This document shows, piece by piece, positions 33,132 through 46,222 of a DNA stretch of 64,000 nt (position 1 is its first letter; the number at the start of each line of letters is the position of its first letter). Origin of the DNA: Ricinus communis (taxonomy: Eukaryota > Streptophyta > Magnoliopsida > Malpighiales > Euphorbiaceae); the NCBI RefSeq assembly GCF_019578655.1, contig NC_063257.1, positions 22,444,001 to 22,508,000 of the forward strand, in the 5' to 3' direction. A program made the position numbers and the translations under genes. Below the pieces are notes generated by a model that saw nothing but the letters and a program-made list of their open reading frames with translations, was not told the DNA's origin and ran no database searches.

Positions 33132-36100
33132 TGAAGCGCTGCGTATGCAACAAAAACTAAGGCAGTGAACCTATCGATGTAGCCTAGCACAACGAAAAGT
33201 ATTAAAATATCGTATTCCTCGGGAAAGTAAAATTAATGACGGATGGTTTGTAGATTTACTAATGACTAAAAGCTAAGTTCTAAATAGAATGCGAGAATGA
33301 ATGAATAAATAGAACAATTAAGATAAGAAAGCAAACCCAAAGGGACCTAGACTAGTTGGCAATTAAACAAAAGATAACAAATTGTTGAGTCCGATTATGC
33401 TATCTGTGGACGAATTCTTAACTGAATTTAGTTTCCCTCTCGAGACAACCGAATTCTTAAATCTAAGAACCTAAAGTTGGAATCTCTTCCTAACGATTGA
33501 TTATTAAGTTAGCCTTAAGCTTTAATCCGCCTCTATTAAGCTTTGTTAATTCTTAATCCAGTAAATTAATTAACCTTATCTCTAAGTGAAAATTAACCTG
33601 ATCTTGCAATTAAATTTCCAAACTCAATTAGAATTTCTCAATTGCTAAAAGAATTCTATGAATAGTAATCAACACACTCAATGTAAAGAAAATTGGATTT
33701 AATTATTAATTGCAAAAAGAATACAAGAAAGGAAACTCAACCAATCTCAACAATTCAGTACAAAGCCAACGTAGCAAGAAACGCCAATGGGTTCAACCAA
33801 TATAACTACACATGCTCATATCTAAAGCAAATAGGAATTCAATTACAGTGATAAAAGAAAGAAATCGAAACATATACACCCTTCTCCTAGAATAGGATGA
33901 ACAGCTCAAAGCCTTGATCTACACTCCAGTTGATCTCCAAAGTTGCTTCTTAATTCGCTCCAAACTCCTCCTCAATCTTCAACCCAAAACCAAGATCATA
34001 AATCTGAAGTTCTAAGGGGGAATCCGTGTCACGACCCTATCTATGGGCCCGTGACTGGCACTAGGGAATGAGTAGGCGTAAGGCCACCGAATCCCATAGT
34101 AAGCTTGACCAATCACTAACTTTATCAAATCTCAATCTAATAGCACTGATCCACAATCAACCTTAACCAACAGGTTCTACATATATAGAATGTGGACTGC
34201 CAGCATGAATAGGCAAGACCAAAATTTATATGAAATTACAAAATGATAAATCTAAAATTTCTACTGCGCATATTCTAGAATTATAAAGTCAACATACCAA
34301 TAATATATCAATTACATTAACCCGAAGATGAAGGAATCGGGCTGCTAGATTACAAGCACTACGGAAAAACTAACCACACCTGAAAAATAGTTAAATTGAG
34401 ACTGTCAGTCTCGGGAGTGAGTTAAAATCATATATCCAAAAATAATTACAAACACTTCAATAACACACTTGTTTAACTCAAAATAAACATTAAGCCATGC
34501 AAAAATATACGCGTCATGCCATCCTTAAACAAAAATAAACTTCACATACTACGGGACGAAGTACTTCAGTAGAACCCTAATCCCCATTGCTAAACAGTCT
34601 CAGCCTTTCGGCTCTCTCATTTCCAACAGGACTGGCGCCTAGAGAGCGAAGCTCGACCAGGATCCTTAAATCCAGTCTGGTCACTTAACTTTCCAACTAA
34701 GCTGGCGCCCAGAGAGCAATGCTCGACGAGGGACTTTTACTCCGGCAACTCATTCTACTCAGCCCAAAGAGTCAAACTCAACTAGGGAAAATCCTAAACC
34801 ATTCTTCTATTACCTAACTCAAAATTTCATACCGATGTGCACGCGGTCCTGATGCAACCTATCAGGTGGCATGTTCTATTGCCATCTCATCCCGAGTCAA
34901 CATGCAATCAATAATGTAGAAATGAAACATAAATAAACAGTAAATAAATAAATAATTAAAATATTAATCATTTAATCAGAGATATTACATAAAAATCTTA
35001 GCATGACATACGTAAGCAGATATATGACTTTAACTCACAATTTTGACGATCTCCTAGCTCTGCTTCGATGCCTCGGGTGGAGCGAGCCGAACTGATGGAT
35101 TTATCTAAACATGGGAATAATTTAATCAGAAAAAGTAAAAGATTTGACAATTAAACCTAGGCTTAGACTCCTAGGACTGACTGTATAAAATTTTTTGACT
35201 CGGGTAAATTCTACCGAAAATCCGGCAGAACCTCCCTTACATTACAGACATTTGCCCCCCACATAATAGGTCCAGGACCTGCCAGAAAGCACTGCAATTA
35301 TACAGCGATAAATTAATGGGAGTAGAGTCACCAAAACTGCATTAATTTTCCCGACTTCGCAACACAACACAATCACGACTATTGGCAGATAGTCCGACAA
35401 ATAATTTATTTTAACTAATAAAACTCACATAACTTTTCTACAATTCAACACAACAATTAAACACATAAATTTTGTCAATGAATTCTAAAATCAATGGGCC
35501 AGAGAATTACCGAGATGCTTGATTGCTCGGTTGACTCGCCTTCAGCCGCCGGAGTCTGATCAACGATCTGAATGTACCAACGGACTCGAAACAACACGCT
35601 GATGATGATCTCAGCTTCCAATCTTTCGATCCGACCCCCGATCATTTGGAGAAATTTATGGATGATCTCGGTTGTCGATTTTCAAACGAAGTTTAATTGC
35701 CACGAAACCGGTGCCATTGGAAAGCTTGAGCTGAAGAGAGTCCGGATATGTCCTTTGATCGGCCAACCCTCGCCGGGGCTTGCCAGAAAAGCCAAAAACT
35801 CCGGCTGCCCCCCATTTTCTCTCTTCACCGTAGCTACCAACTCCGGCCACCAAATGCGAAACCACCACCGCCGAAATGAAGCTCAGGCCGAGGGGAGTCG
35901 ATCGCCATCCTACTCAGCCGCCAAAGCCGCTGGAAACGCCACACACGACGCCTGCAAGACCTCCTCTCTTTCTTTTTCTTGTTTTTCTTGGCTACATGCC
36001 GATCTACAAGTCTCTCTTCCGCCACCATCGCCACCACGTCTCGAGCTCGATGGATGGGAGCTCCTCCTCTCTCCCTTTTCCTTCTTCCCCCACGCCATCT

Positions 36101-37460
36101 TCTTCTTCTCTTTCTTTTCTTACTTATCGGTATTTAGTCCCTGAACTTTTCTTCTTTACCATTTAATCCCTCAACTTTTTAATTACTAACAATTTCGCCC
36201 AGCAAAATTTTCGATTAATCCTTAAACTTTTCTTAGCTTTTCAATTAAGCCCCTAACTATTTAATTTGGGCCAAATTAGAATTATTGAAAATATATAATT
36301 ACTTATTTACCCTTGCTTTTAAATGTAAGATTACCAAAATGCCCTTGCCGACACATTTAATTATAAAAATACCAACCATACAAATTTTCATTAAAACCCC
36401 ATATTATTAAAATTATATTTTTAATCCTTATTCCAAAATAAATTTTCAATTTAATCTTAACACTTAATTAACTTAATTAATCAATTTACTAACTATTTCC
36501 CAATTAAATCAACACCATTAGCTAATTAAAACTTATCATTCCCCAATAAATTCTTTATAAAAATATTATTTACTATTCCTTTCACGACTTTCAAATATAT
36601 AAATTAATTCATACATTCATATTATGGAAAATTGGATGACCGAAAATATAATCCATTTTCCAATATATTTACTTTAACCAATTTCTTAAAAATCAAACAA
36701 ACTGGATATACAAAATAACTCCCTTATATTGTCTAGCATTAAAATTCTATTTAAATCAAATAAAAATAAAGTAAAATTAAGTTAAATAAAAACTCGTTAT
36801 TAATCATTACTAATATTATTATTATTATTAAAAGAAAAAATTCCAGGTATTACAATCCGTTTCCTAGAAGCCCCTTGAAATGCTTGACAACACGTCTAGC
36901 AAAATTAGAATGGAAAATCAAAAGTCAAAATCATCGATCCGGAACTCTCGCTTTCTCTTTTTGGCTCGTTCCTTTTATTCATTGCGCAAATACGGGCGTG
37001 TTCTAGCCCGTGTCCTCCAACATAGTTTGGATACAGCCCGTGTTGGACTCCAATTGACAGAATGAGCTGAGTCGACCATGGCCATGTTCTTGCCCGTGTT
37101 AGCAAACACAGGTCGTGTTCTGGCCCGTGTTAACCAACACAGGTTGTGCTCTAGGGCGTGGTACCTTTGAAAAACGTGCTGCTTCAGAGTGCTTAAGCTA
37201 CACGGCCTAGGATTTTTGCACGGGCTCCAACACAGGCCGTATTGACTTCCCAAAAGTCAACCCAAGGTCAAAAAGCTTTTGTTTTGTTAATTTTCGGCCG
37301 AAATTAATCTAAAATTGCTAAAGCACTGATGGTGGACCTATAAAATCTCCTGAAATATGAAAGGACACAAAACACGAGTGATTTTGGAATAAAAACACAA
37401 TAAATGCTAAGAAAATTCGCAATAATATGTCAGCAGATATGTGTAAAACTATGCATATCA
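33132..37460 (-). repeat. Athila LTR split by a solo LTR
   Basis: Two parts, 37460-36855 and 34026-33132 in element order, together homologous to 19421-20974. It starts TGATATGCATAG at 37460. The last ~20 bp at 33132-33151 are diverged, so that boundary is accurate only to several bases. The palindromic CACGG cluster lies at 36985-37250 and the GAATTC hairpin at about 33413-33452. Confidence 0.75.
34027..36854. mobile_element. 2.8-kb solo LTR, TGTCACGACC type
   Basis: Begins TGTCACGACC, ends GGTATTACA, and is flanked by the 5-bp duplication ATCCG (34022-34026 and 36855-36859) inside the Athila LTR. No internal direct repeat and no retroelement domain, hence a solo LTR of a large-LTR family. 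A GC-rich part at 35560-36160 contains overlapping ORFs on both strands without family features. They look like the leader region of the LTR rather than a gene. Confidence 0.75.
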
Positions 37461-39050
37461 ATCATCCCATACTTAAGCATTTGCTTGTCCTCAAGCAATT
37501 AACAACTCAACTTACAAAACCGCAGTCAGCAAATCCTCAAAGTTTATGCCCTCTTTGTCACCATAAATAGCATTCAACACATCTCAAAAGAAACTCAATC
37601 GTAAGTCAAGTTGCAAACTATTAACAGAGAATGAAGATAATATCAATGCATAAATAACTTAAATAACAACTCAATAACAAACATAAAAAACCAGTGCCTC
37701 GCAGGGATCTCTCAAATCACTCCAAGTGTGTATAAGGTGAGAAACAAATCCCTCAAAGCAAATGCATAAAACCCGCTTACCATTAGCTTGCTCATAAATC
37801 CTATCTTCGCTATTGTGAACAAATGAATACTAAAACCAAAGGGTCTTTACCAAGGTTGTAACGGGGCTAAGGTAAATGTATGGAGATTTGAGAAAGAAGT
37901 GTGAAAATGCTGAGAATTCTTGCAATAAACAACAATGTATGCTTAAAGAATTAAATGCCTAAAAATATTCACTAAAATCCTTAATTTGTACAATAACGCT
38001 CGAAAATACTATCAATCCAATAAAGAGATAAAGAAATAAAGAATTTTTTTTTTCAACAACTAAACTAGCAGCTTATAATAGAACTGCTGCATACAACTGA
38101 ATACAGTAAAGAGCAAAAATATAGTTTGGATTCAATGAAGCATCTAAAATATCAAAATCATTTAGTGAATTCATAAATATAGCAAATGGCATTTTGATCC
38201 CAAACAAGAGAGAACAAATCACAAAAATTTCAGCATAAAGGTAAAAGAAAGAAACATATGAAAAGGCTAAGATGTAAAGTGTGAAATGGTGTAAAATGAA
38301 AAAAAAAGGTAAAGGCTCAACCATGGCTAACTAATGGAAACACAAAGGGTAGGCTTTTGGCCAAGTGTGGTGAATCCTAAGTTGCCCAAATCATCTCATG
38401 GTGTTCACAAATTTAGGTAACCTCAACAAGCATTACAGAGCAAGTTCTAGAAGTAAAGGTAAGTACAATGCACAGTCAAATAAGAAATATAAAGAGCATA
38501 TGTATAATGACTGCTCAAAATCTCACCTTTGAAGTGTGGTATTAATTGCAATTGGTTCTCAACATCATTAATTAAATCATCATTTAAGAAACACATGCAT
38601 ATAACATAATCAATCTTCTAAGTTAAAATTTGACAGCTTGAGAAATGATTAAGTAACACCGGTTTAACCCGGTAGAGCTGATGTATTAAACACCATTAAT
38701 TATTTTCCAAGGACAATGAACGACAAAGAAAAGTAACTAAAATTCTATAAATCAAATTGTCAATCAGCTCAAAAATAGCATACTTAAGTGCATAAAGACA
38801 TAGTATCCTAACATCCTACAATATACATAATCAGTGATAGCAATTTTAGATACAGTTAACAGAGCATCACAACATAGAAAAAGGAACATACGGTTTACCC
38901 ACCCCACACTTGAAGAACAAGCTGTCCTGAGTGTAAAACGTAGTGGGTACCCTACATATGGATTACATATAAGGAAAGCAAAATCAATAATAATTAAGTA
39001 CATAACATGTTTGAAAAATAAACTAAAGAAAAATATAAAATGAAATAAAA
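37461..39050 (-). other. 3' non-coding region of second Athila
   Basis: On the minus strand, next to the LTR, is TTGCTTGAGGACAAGCAA followed by AAGTATGGGATGAT, the likely polypurine tract. The conserved hairpin and G-rich motif is the complement of about 38901-38935. No ORF with family features. Confidence 0.6.
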
Positions 39051-39052
39051 TC

Positions 39053-40690
39053 TAACGAAGACTGCCCTGATCATCTGCCACGGCTGGTGGAGTGAAAATT
39101 GGTGCGTCCTTAGTGGGGGCTATGCTAATAGGCAGTGGGGGGTCCTGAGTGGAAGGTGAGGCTGGTGGGGGCACCGGTGCATCCTCGGCAAGAGCTGTGC
39201 TTGTAGACGGTGGAGGGTCCTGAGTGGCAACTGAAACTGGTAGAGGCTGGGTCACATCTGGGAAGCAATCATTGAGGTCCAACTCAATATCACCTAGGTC
39301 ATCAAAGAATCGCTGCACTCCTTCATTCCTACCAGAATCAGCTATCTGTTGGAGTTGAGCTGCCATCTAATCTGAATGTGTAACCTACCTCTCGAGGCCC
39401 TCCAAGAGCTACTGCAGTACGTCGTTAAAGCCTTGGAGCTGTGCTCTAGTCTCCTCTCGGAATTGCCTGAACTCAGTAAAGTGCTCCTACTGAAGGTCTG
39501 AAAGCCTGTCTAGGCGATCTGCAAGGGCACTTATCTGAGCACTGGAGATGCTGGCAGTGTATGAAGATGAAGCACTAGGAGAGGGGGCGAAAGCATGTGC
39601 CAGGTCAGGTATATCTTGAGGTCGTACCTCTGGTACGTCCACAGCTGGGTCCTATGGTGCTCTAGCCTAGGCCTCCCTAACCTCATGCAGGATTCGACTG
39701 ACTAATCTATACTCAACACCGAGGGGCCCCTGAGAAGCTGTCACCATCCGCATGTTAACCATCTGGCGGAGTCCTATTGGTAAAATATCCCTATCTGAGT
39801 CACATCACTCAAACAATCATCCAAAACATCCAACTCCTAGCTAAACATGTGATGTAGGGGCCAAAATAGAGATTAATCTTTTTGGACTCCCTCACGAAGG
39901 TCCTGATCTTATTTGCTAGGAGGTAGCCCATATCCAGCTTCCTCCGCTGGTATAATGCCCAAAGGATGAAGACATCAGTCTGCGTCACTACCCTAAAGCT
40001 CTCCCTTCTGCCTGTAATGGTGTAGACCATAAGTGTATGCAGATATCGGAGCCGGTCTAGAAGCCTGGACGCCTTCGAGCGGCTCGGGTAGTAATGCTTT
40101 GGTCTGGTCACAATCTCGTCCCACATCCTCTCATAAGGGATGGGGTGAGTATATAAGCACCCCTGGTAGGCCTCTCTAGAGATCTCCTGCTGAGGCCATA
40201 GCCCCAGGTGCATCCCAAACCGAGGTGCTGTCATCGAGAACTGTTTGCCCCATAACCTAAAAGAAATGGCATCCGGTTGATGCCAATCAATGATATGCTG
40301 CTGTAGAAAGAAGGTGTTGCAGAACTCTATAGTGAGCTCCCGGTAGGTAGGCTTGATGATGTCGAAGAATTGAGCATATGGTAGGGTCTCAAAGAGCTCT
40401 CTGACCTTCGGGCTAGTTCGACCCTCTCTAGCGCGGTGAAATCAATACACTATCTAATCCCGACTTGCTTCCATCAAAGGGCTTGGAAGCGCTACTCGTG
40501 GTCTGGGGACTAAAATGTAAGCAGTCGGTGTTGCGTGGGGGCTGGTAGTGCCAAAGGTCTCTGAGGTCTGGCTGGCTGTGGCGGCTGTGCTGGTGCCAGT
40601 GGTGCTGGACCATGCTGCTGTGAAGAAGCGTCTGCATTTGTGCGACGTCTCTTGTAGTGTGCCTATCATGGAGGCTACTGTTTGGTGCAT
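39053..40690 (-). pseudogene. ATHILA ORF-1-like gene, second copy
   Basis: Three open blocks on the minus strand: 40690-40428 (Ser/Thr/Ala-rich N-terminus), 40234-39809 (central domain with MTAPRFGMHLGLW, SRSKAS, YTITGRRESFRVVTQTDVF and a VRESKK helix) and 39366-39053 (acidic patch then Pro/Thr-rich repeats). They are homologous to 27601-29212 and better preserved in the centre. Between blocks there are stops and frameshifts. The function is unknown. Confidence 0.7.
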
Positions 40691-41350
40691 TTTGACATTG
40701 TACCTGAAAAGGTATTAGTCATTAACAGAAGCACAGAATACAAAGCATATATAGCAGGTAATTAATTGAAGCAACATAGAAATTTAGCCGAAATTTTGAC
40801 AGCATAACGACTGAACAGTCAAAATTACATAATAAGAATTAAATAACTAAACTATACCTCAACCAACACAGAAATTAAAACTTAAAAATTTAAAAAAAAT
40901 AAACTAAAAATAAAATAAAATAAAATAAAATAAAATAATAAAAATAAAATTCAAAGAACATTAAGCAAAATAACATCAAATAGATAAGCAGAGGAAAGAA
41001 AGAAAGGAAAATAAATATAATAATGTTAATAAAACTAAATAAATAAAAAAATAACAACTAACTATTAATAACGAAAATAAATTAGGAAATAAAGAAGAAA
41101 ACTTACTTGGTTGATGGCAAAACGTGAGAAAATTGCACGAAAATTGCACAAAAATTGAAAATTTATAGAGAATACCCAAGAGAATAGAAGAGTCAAAAAG
41201 ATTTTTGCTCTGAAATGGTCGTGATAAGCCAAATGCCCATGTTCCTCTCCCCTTTTTATAACCTGCACCCGACACGCCCGTGTGTATGACACGGACCGTG
41301 TCCAAGCCGTGCTACCCACCAGATCATGTTCTCAGTTAACTTGTAAGCAA
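40691..41350 (-). other. Spacer upstream of ORF-1-like gene, with (TAAAA)n
   Basis: Minus-strand Athila spacer, homologous to 26930-27600. Includes a TAAAA microsatellite (about 40905-40960) and a palindromic CACGG cluster (about 41265-41370). The Athila similarity ends around 41350. Confidence 0.55.
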
Positions 41351-41829
41351 CACGGTTGTGACACACTGATAATAAAAGTATGCATCGAATTGATCTTAAT
41401 ATCAAAATCTGATGTTATATAATCAGCAAAAGTGTAGTAGCAAGTATCAGTACATTACATGTCTTAAAACTGAAAATGCTAAACTAATTAAGGGAAATCT
41501 TTAGGGCTCTCCTTGGAATCATCCATCCCATCATCTGAGTTTGTCTCTAGGTGCTAGGTCTAGAGAGCAGACAACTAGAGCATTAGAGTCTTGATCTGAC
41601 GCTGATAAGTGTCAACTTGCCCTTGCAAGCCCTCGTGGTCTCTCTGCAAGAAACCGAAGGATTAGGCATTGCATAATATAACGTAATATGCATACATATC
41701 ATACATATTTGTTTATATTAGAATTACCCTCCAGTCTTATCCGATGACAAAGAACTGTCTTTTAGCACTAGTGGCGAGCTGTTGTACGAGCTCGAACTTA
41801 TCTATCTAAATCTATATAATTATATATAC
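41351..41829 (-). other. Unclassified stretch with exon-like segments
   Basis: On the minus strand, TTTCTTGCAG followed by a Gln/Arg/Asp-rich, coiled-coil-like reading frame (about 41645-41555) could be an acceptor site and exon end, and GGAGGGTAATT near 41730 could be a donor. This may be the 3' end of a degenerate DNA-transposon gene, but there is no diagnostic domain. Confidence 0.25.
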
Positions 41830-42955
41830 TGTTAGCATAAGTCCTTTCATGACATTGGGAACCTTTGATTTTGATCTTGAAAATATAATTGAAATGTACT
41901 AATTTCACATTTTGAGTGTCTATTATATAGTGTTAAAGTGGCTTGAGCATTGGATACAAGGTCATTGAGAAAATCAAATAGCTTTGCTGAACGAGGGCGC
42001 TTTAAGAGCGCGAGGGTTCTTTTAAAGCATGGGGGCTCTTTTCTTAAAGTCACTTAGAAGCCTTTGAGTCAAACATTGACACCTAGCAGTCAAAGAGTCT
42101 TCTTTCTATGAAGCGCGAGGGTGCCTCCCATTGAAGAGAAAGATAAAGTATGGCAGAGAGTAGCGCGCGCTCAAGCGCGATCGTGCTTCTAGGCATGCTT
42201 TAAGGAACCGCAAGGGCGCTTCTCCAGCGTGGGGGTGGCATTCGCATTAAATGCTAAGTCAGTGACTGTTATACCATCAACAATAAAGCAATGCCAAGTG
42301 TTAAAAACTGTTAGAGCTCCAACGACTATATTTAGAAAGCGCAAGGGCACTTCTTTAGCAGAAAGCTACTTTTGTAAAATCATATTTACTTTGCATTTAG
42401 TGAAGTGTGGGCTATTTGTAACATCTCTAAGAGGTTGGTATGTGTATAAATATTCTTCTTAAAGACTTAGACAATAGTAGTTCAATTTTCTAAGTGTCCA
42501 AATTCTTGCAAAGTGATTTCTCATATTTCTACATTAAATTCTATTTGTGTAGGTTTAAGTGTGAGCCATAAAACAGTTGTAAAGGTTTGAGTGTTAGCCT
42601 GAAACACTTAGGTAAGGGTTTGAGAGTTAGCTAAGGAAGAAAAACTCTTAAAAGGTTTGGTGAGCCTAAACACTAAGTTTAGGGGTGAGCTTGGGAAAAC
42701 TCCTAGGGAAAAGTTTGAGTGTGAGCTTGGAAACACTTGGATTTAATTTTGCATCCGCAAAAGGATCATTGATTGTGAGATACCCAATTGTAGGTTGGAA
42801 AGCGGCTGTAGTGTTGGTTGATACCCAAACCACTATAAATCTTTGTGTTGATTTTCCTTCTCATCTATCTTGTCTTTTGATTAAATTTTTTCATTTCAAA
42901 TTAACCTTCCACCCAGCAATTCAACCCCCCCTTCTTGGTACATCAAGGGAAAACA
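41830..42955 (+). mobile_element. Solo LTR, copia (SIRE/Maximus-like)
   Basis: Starts TGTTAGCATAAG and ends GGGAAAACA, flanked by the duplication TATAC (41825-41829 and 42956-42960). The right part with ACCACTATAAATCTTTGTGTTG and then ATTCAACCCCCC near the end is characteristic of SIRE/Maximus copia LTRs. It also contains several GCGCGAGGG / GCGCAAGGGC words (42000-42350). No interior sequence is attached. Confidence 0.75.
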
Positions 42956-43100
42956 TATACTCATGATACTAATTGTGGGCGGCAGTTTCAAGCGCTCACC
43001 CAAGTGTCTATAGCAACTATGGCACTACAAGGATTTTCAACCTAATTGGGAACACACTAACTAGTCATAGAGACTAGCGGGAAGAAAGGGAGTCACCATC
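42956..43100 (-). other. Tat-like element leader with primer site
   Basis: On the minus strand the Tat-like LTR ends with ATTACCCA at 43101, followed after two bases by TGGTGACTCCC (complement of 43088-43098), which resembles the tRNA-Arg-type primer site TGGCGACTCC of Tat/Ogre elements. The leader then runs to the copia solo LTR. Confidence 0.5.
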
Positions 43101-44166
43101 TGGGTAATTCTCCGTGAATAATTGAATAGCGTTTCTAGATTCCATAAGGAAGCTTCGCCACATTTATAAATGGATCCAAAAGCCAACTTCCTTATTTGTG
43201 TATCCCTATTTTTAATTTATTGTTTAATGGGCCTATAAATACAACATTTATAATTCTACAATTAATTACTACAACATGTGAGGTCCAATTAAATCTAGCC
43301 TATTTTAGTTAAGCTTAATTTCTAATTGTATTATTAGCCTAGTTTTACTATTCAACTATGCATAAAGAAACCCACCTAGTCTAGCCCAATTACAAGTTAT
43401 GTTATAACTAACAAGTGTTTAACCTAAACAGATTATCATTTGCATGCTAAGGTGGAATTAGGTCTTGTTACACTAAGTGAGTCCATTGATCAATTTTGAA
43501 CATGGCACAAGCTAACTAAGTCTAAATGGATTTTAATTTAGGTCCAAATTATCAATATTTAACCTAATGAACTATAATTTACATGCAAGCCTGATTTTAC
43601 CTTATGTCTAGGTGATCAGTTTTAATTTGCAATCAAACATCAAATATTTGCCATTCATTCACCAAAATAAAGTAAAAATAAGAAAAACAGTAAACCTAAA
43701 TTATTACAGCCCTTCCTACAGCTAACAAACTTAAAAAAATAACTAATCTAAGTCCAAAAAGGGAAAAAACCGACAATAGGGCTCAAAAATCTTGAAACAG
43801 GTAGAATTTAAGAAAACTTCTAACATGTGACCTCACAGAGCCAGTCGGCTTCATACTTTTGTAAAGGCCGATTTGCTTTGATTTTGATACTCCATTGCCA
43901 GAAACTCGATATATATGCACAGAAACACATAAAGCATAGTTAGCAATGTAAAAGGGGCGAAAGAAATGCAAAAACAATCAATTTTTAAGGTAACATGCAT
44001 ATTTTATAATTTTACAGTAAGTTGGTTTGCTAGAATGACACCTTCTACATATGCTAAACTAATCATACAATTCCTAGTCAATTTATGTTAACACTTATAA
44101 ATCATCATTAATATAGCATATTAATTCACATACATGACTATAAAATTTAAAACCCCAAGAATAGAT

Positions 44167-45937
44167 TGTTAGAGTATGCCCTAAAAGACAAGGAGTTGTC
44201 ACATAATCTATGTTAATTTATACATCATATTGATGCCATACAATTATACCAAAGGCATTGCTTAACTCCTAATGGTACGAGTAGTCATGGTATTATCAAG
44301 GAGTAATCCAGACCATTAGAAATGAACACCACAAAATATAAATACAAATGTAAGAAAAATTATAAAGCGAGTTTATAATGATGAGATTCTCATTATATAC
44401 ATTCCTAAACTGTGTTCATAGTTGATGTTTGATAAAAAATTAGATATTAATCGTTGGATATTGATCAAATGCTTGAGACTATCATAAAGTGTTATCACTT
44501 AATTATAAAGTAAGCAATCTATCTTATAAGGTTGAGGAATATGGATTCCGAGATAAGCATATGGGTGCTTATTACAAGATCAAGTTCATTGAACATGACT
44601 CCGCTGAGTAGTCCATATGGAATTTACCCCAAGTGTCTATGAAAAATACTCCTGATCCTACACTGAGTATATTATCTTATATAAGGATTACTATACTTTA
44701 ATGCTATCTTATGTTCTCCTATCCATAGAGTGCTCAAGGGATAGCCATTAGGTATAGTAAGAGTCATATATAGATAATAAGTTATCAATAAAGAATTCAT
44801 TGCCAAGGTAATATATCATGTGACCTTATCGTGATGATTCTTGATATGCTTTAACATGGAATCCATGGCCGATATTGTATGAATGAAGATTATGAAAAGT
44901 GTTTTACAATCTTTTTCAAAATGTTGTATGCAATTATCAAGAATCAATATGATTAGTTCAATAATAAAGTTGAAACTTGCATCCATACTTTATGAATCAA
45001 TTGGGTACAATGAAAGGATTGAATTGTATTGTAATATTGTTCACTGAAAAGGTTGACTAAAGCACTTTAATCATTCCTACACATTTGGGTGGTCATGATG
45101 CATTAATAGATGCCAATCTTGATTTATGAATATGCATTAAGTTTAATTAGAGAATTAATATTGAATTAAAGGAGTTTAATTCATTATCTATATTTGTTGC
45201 CAATATGTTAGGAACCTTTTGGGTCACACCTAAATAGGCTTTAAATGAGGATTAAAATGAGGCTTTAAGTATTGGGCTTATGCTCTTATACATTAGGCCT
45301 AATTAAAGGTTAATTAGTTAAGAGCTAATGGATATTGTATAATGGGCTTATGATGTGTTTATTATCCATGGATTAAATCTTAATTAATCAAAGTTCAATT
45401 AGGAAAATAAAAGCCCAACTTAATGTAAGCTAAGGTTTTGTAGTAATCCTAGACCTTCAAGTACTTTGATTATAAAGGCCATAGATATAGAAAGAGATGC
45501 TAGGGGCGGTAAGGATTGATGATCTATTGGAGAAATACATTTTCTTTAAGTAGAATACCCTAGGTGAATCAATCAATAAGGTTAATTAATTCATCCCTTT
45601 TACTTGAAACTAGTATTCAATCTCTAACATCTCTTCCCAATCTCCTAAAAGTGGTTTGGTGAGACCTTTGCTTAGAAGCTTGTCTGGATCACCCAAAGTG
45701 GCTGGTCACTTGAGAAGCTTTGAATTGCATCAGTCATCCTTGAAGAATCAAGAATCAACAAAGCTAGAAGCACTCTTTAGAATTGGCGGCACACTCCCCT
45801 TGTAAGCCTTTCTCCATCTTTTATTTATTTTGTTTGTTATGACTACTTTACATCAATGAGATCCTTGGTAGGAATTAAAAAAATATTAAATTTCTTTTAT
45901 TGCGCCTTTCTTTATATTATAATATCGATTCCCAATA
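44167..45937 (+). mobile_element. Solo LTR, copia type (TGTTAGAGTATGCCC)
   Basis: 1771 bp starting TGTTAGAGTATGCCC and ending CCCAATA (probably CCCAACA before a C to T change). Flanked by the duplication TAGAT (44162-44166 and 45938-45942) inside the Tat-like LTR. No retroelement ORF. Confidence 0.78.
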
Positions 45938-46222
45938 TAGATGTTATCTGATTCAAAATTCAGGAAACATGCAAGAGGTAGAAACACATAAAAATTCATG
46001 AAAACTTAATTCTAAGCATGTTGATTGTTCAGAAAACATATAATCATGTTACTCCTAACATATTTTTAGCGAATTAAAATAATTAAAAACTATAAAGAAA
46101 TTGGTAAAGATATGATGATGATGATGCGATTTGAAATCCTCAGGTTGTCAATATATTGTGCAGATCCTCGAGTATCAGGTGATGAGGAGGAGGTTAAATC
46201 AAACATTGGGTAGGAATCCAAA
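45838..46222. repeat. 385-bp direct repeat, copy A (uninterrupted)
   Basis: The last 100 bp of the copia solo LTR, its TAGAT duplication and about 280 bp of Tat-like LTR. Nearly identical to 49497-49880. It begins with TATGA, the apparent target site of the element that ends at 49496, and reads through that site with no insertion. It stops at a CCAAAG shared with the interior of the inserted element. Confidence 0.8.

Larger units (their letters stand above)
33132..41350 (-). mobile_element. Second Athila element, 3' part only
   Basis: Minus strand. LTR at 33132-37460 (with an inserted solo LTR), 3' non-coding region 37461-39050, ORF-1-like gene 39053-40690 and the spacer before it to about 41350. 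Gag, protease, RT and integrase are missing. It is oriented tail to tail with the Athila at 19421-30456, with the hAT remnant between them. Confidence 0.78.

Noticed and set aside
35572..36166. Overlapping ORFs of up to 190 codons on both strands
   Set aside because: They lie inside the 2.8-kb solo LTR, in a GC-rich stretch open in several frames on both strands, with low-complexity Ser/Pro/Phe composition and no family motif.
43019..43030. CACTACAAGG as a CACTA transposon terminus
   Set aside because: No matching opposite terminus, no 3-bp duplication and no transposase next to it; one short word is not enough.
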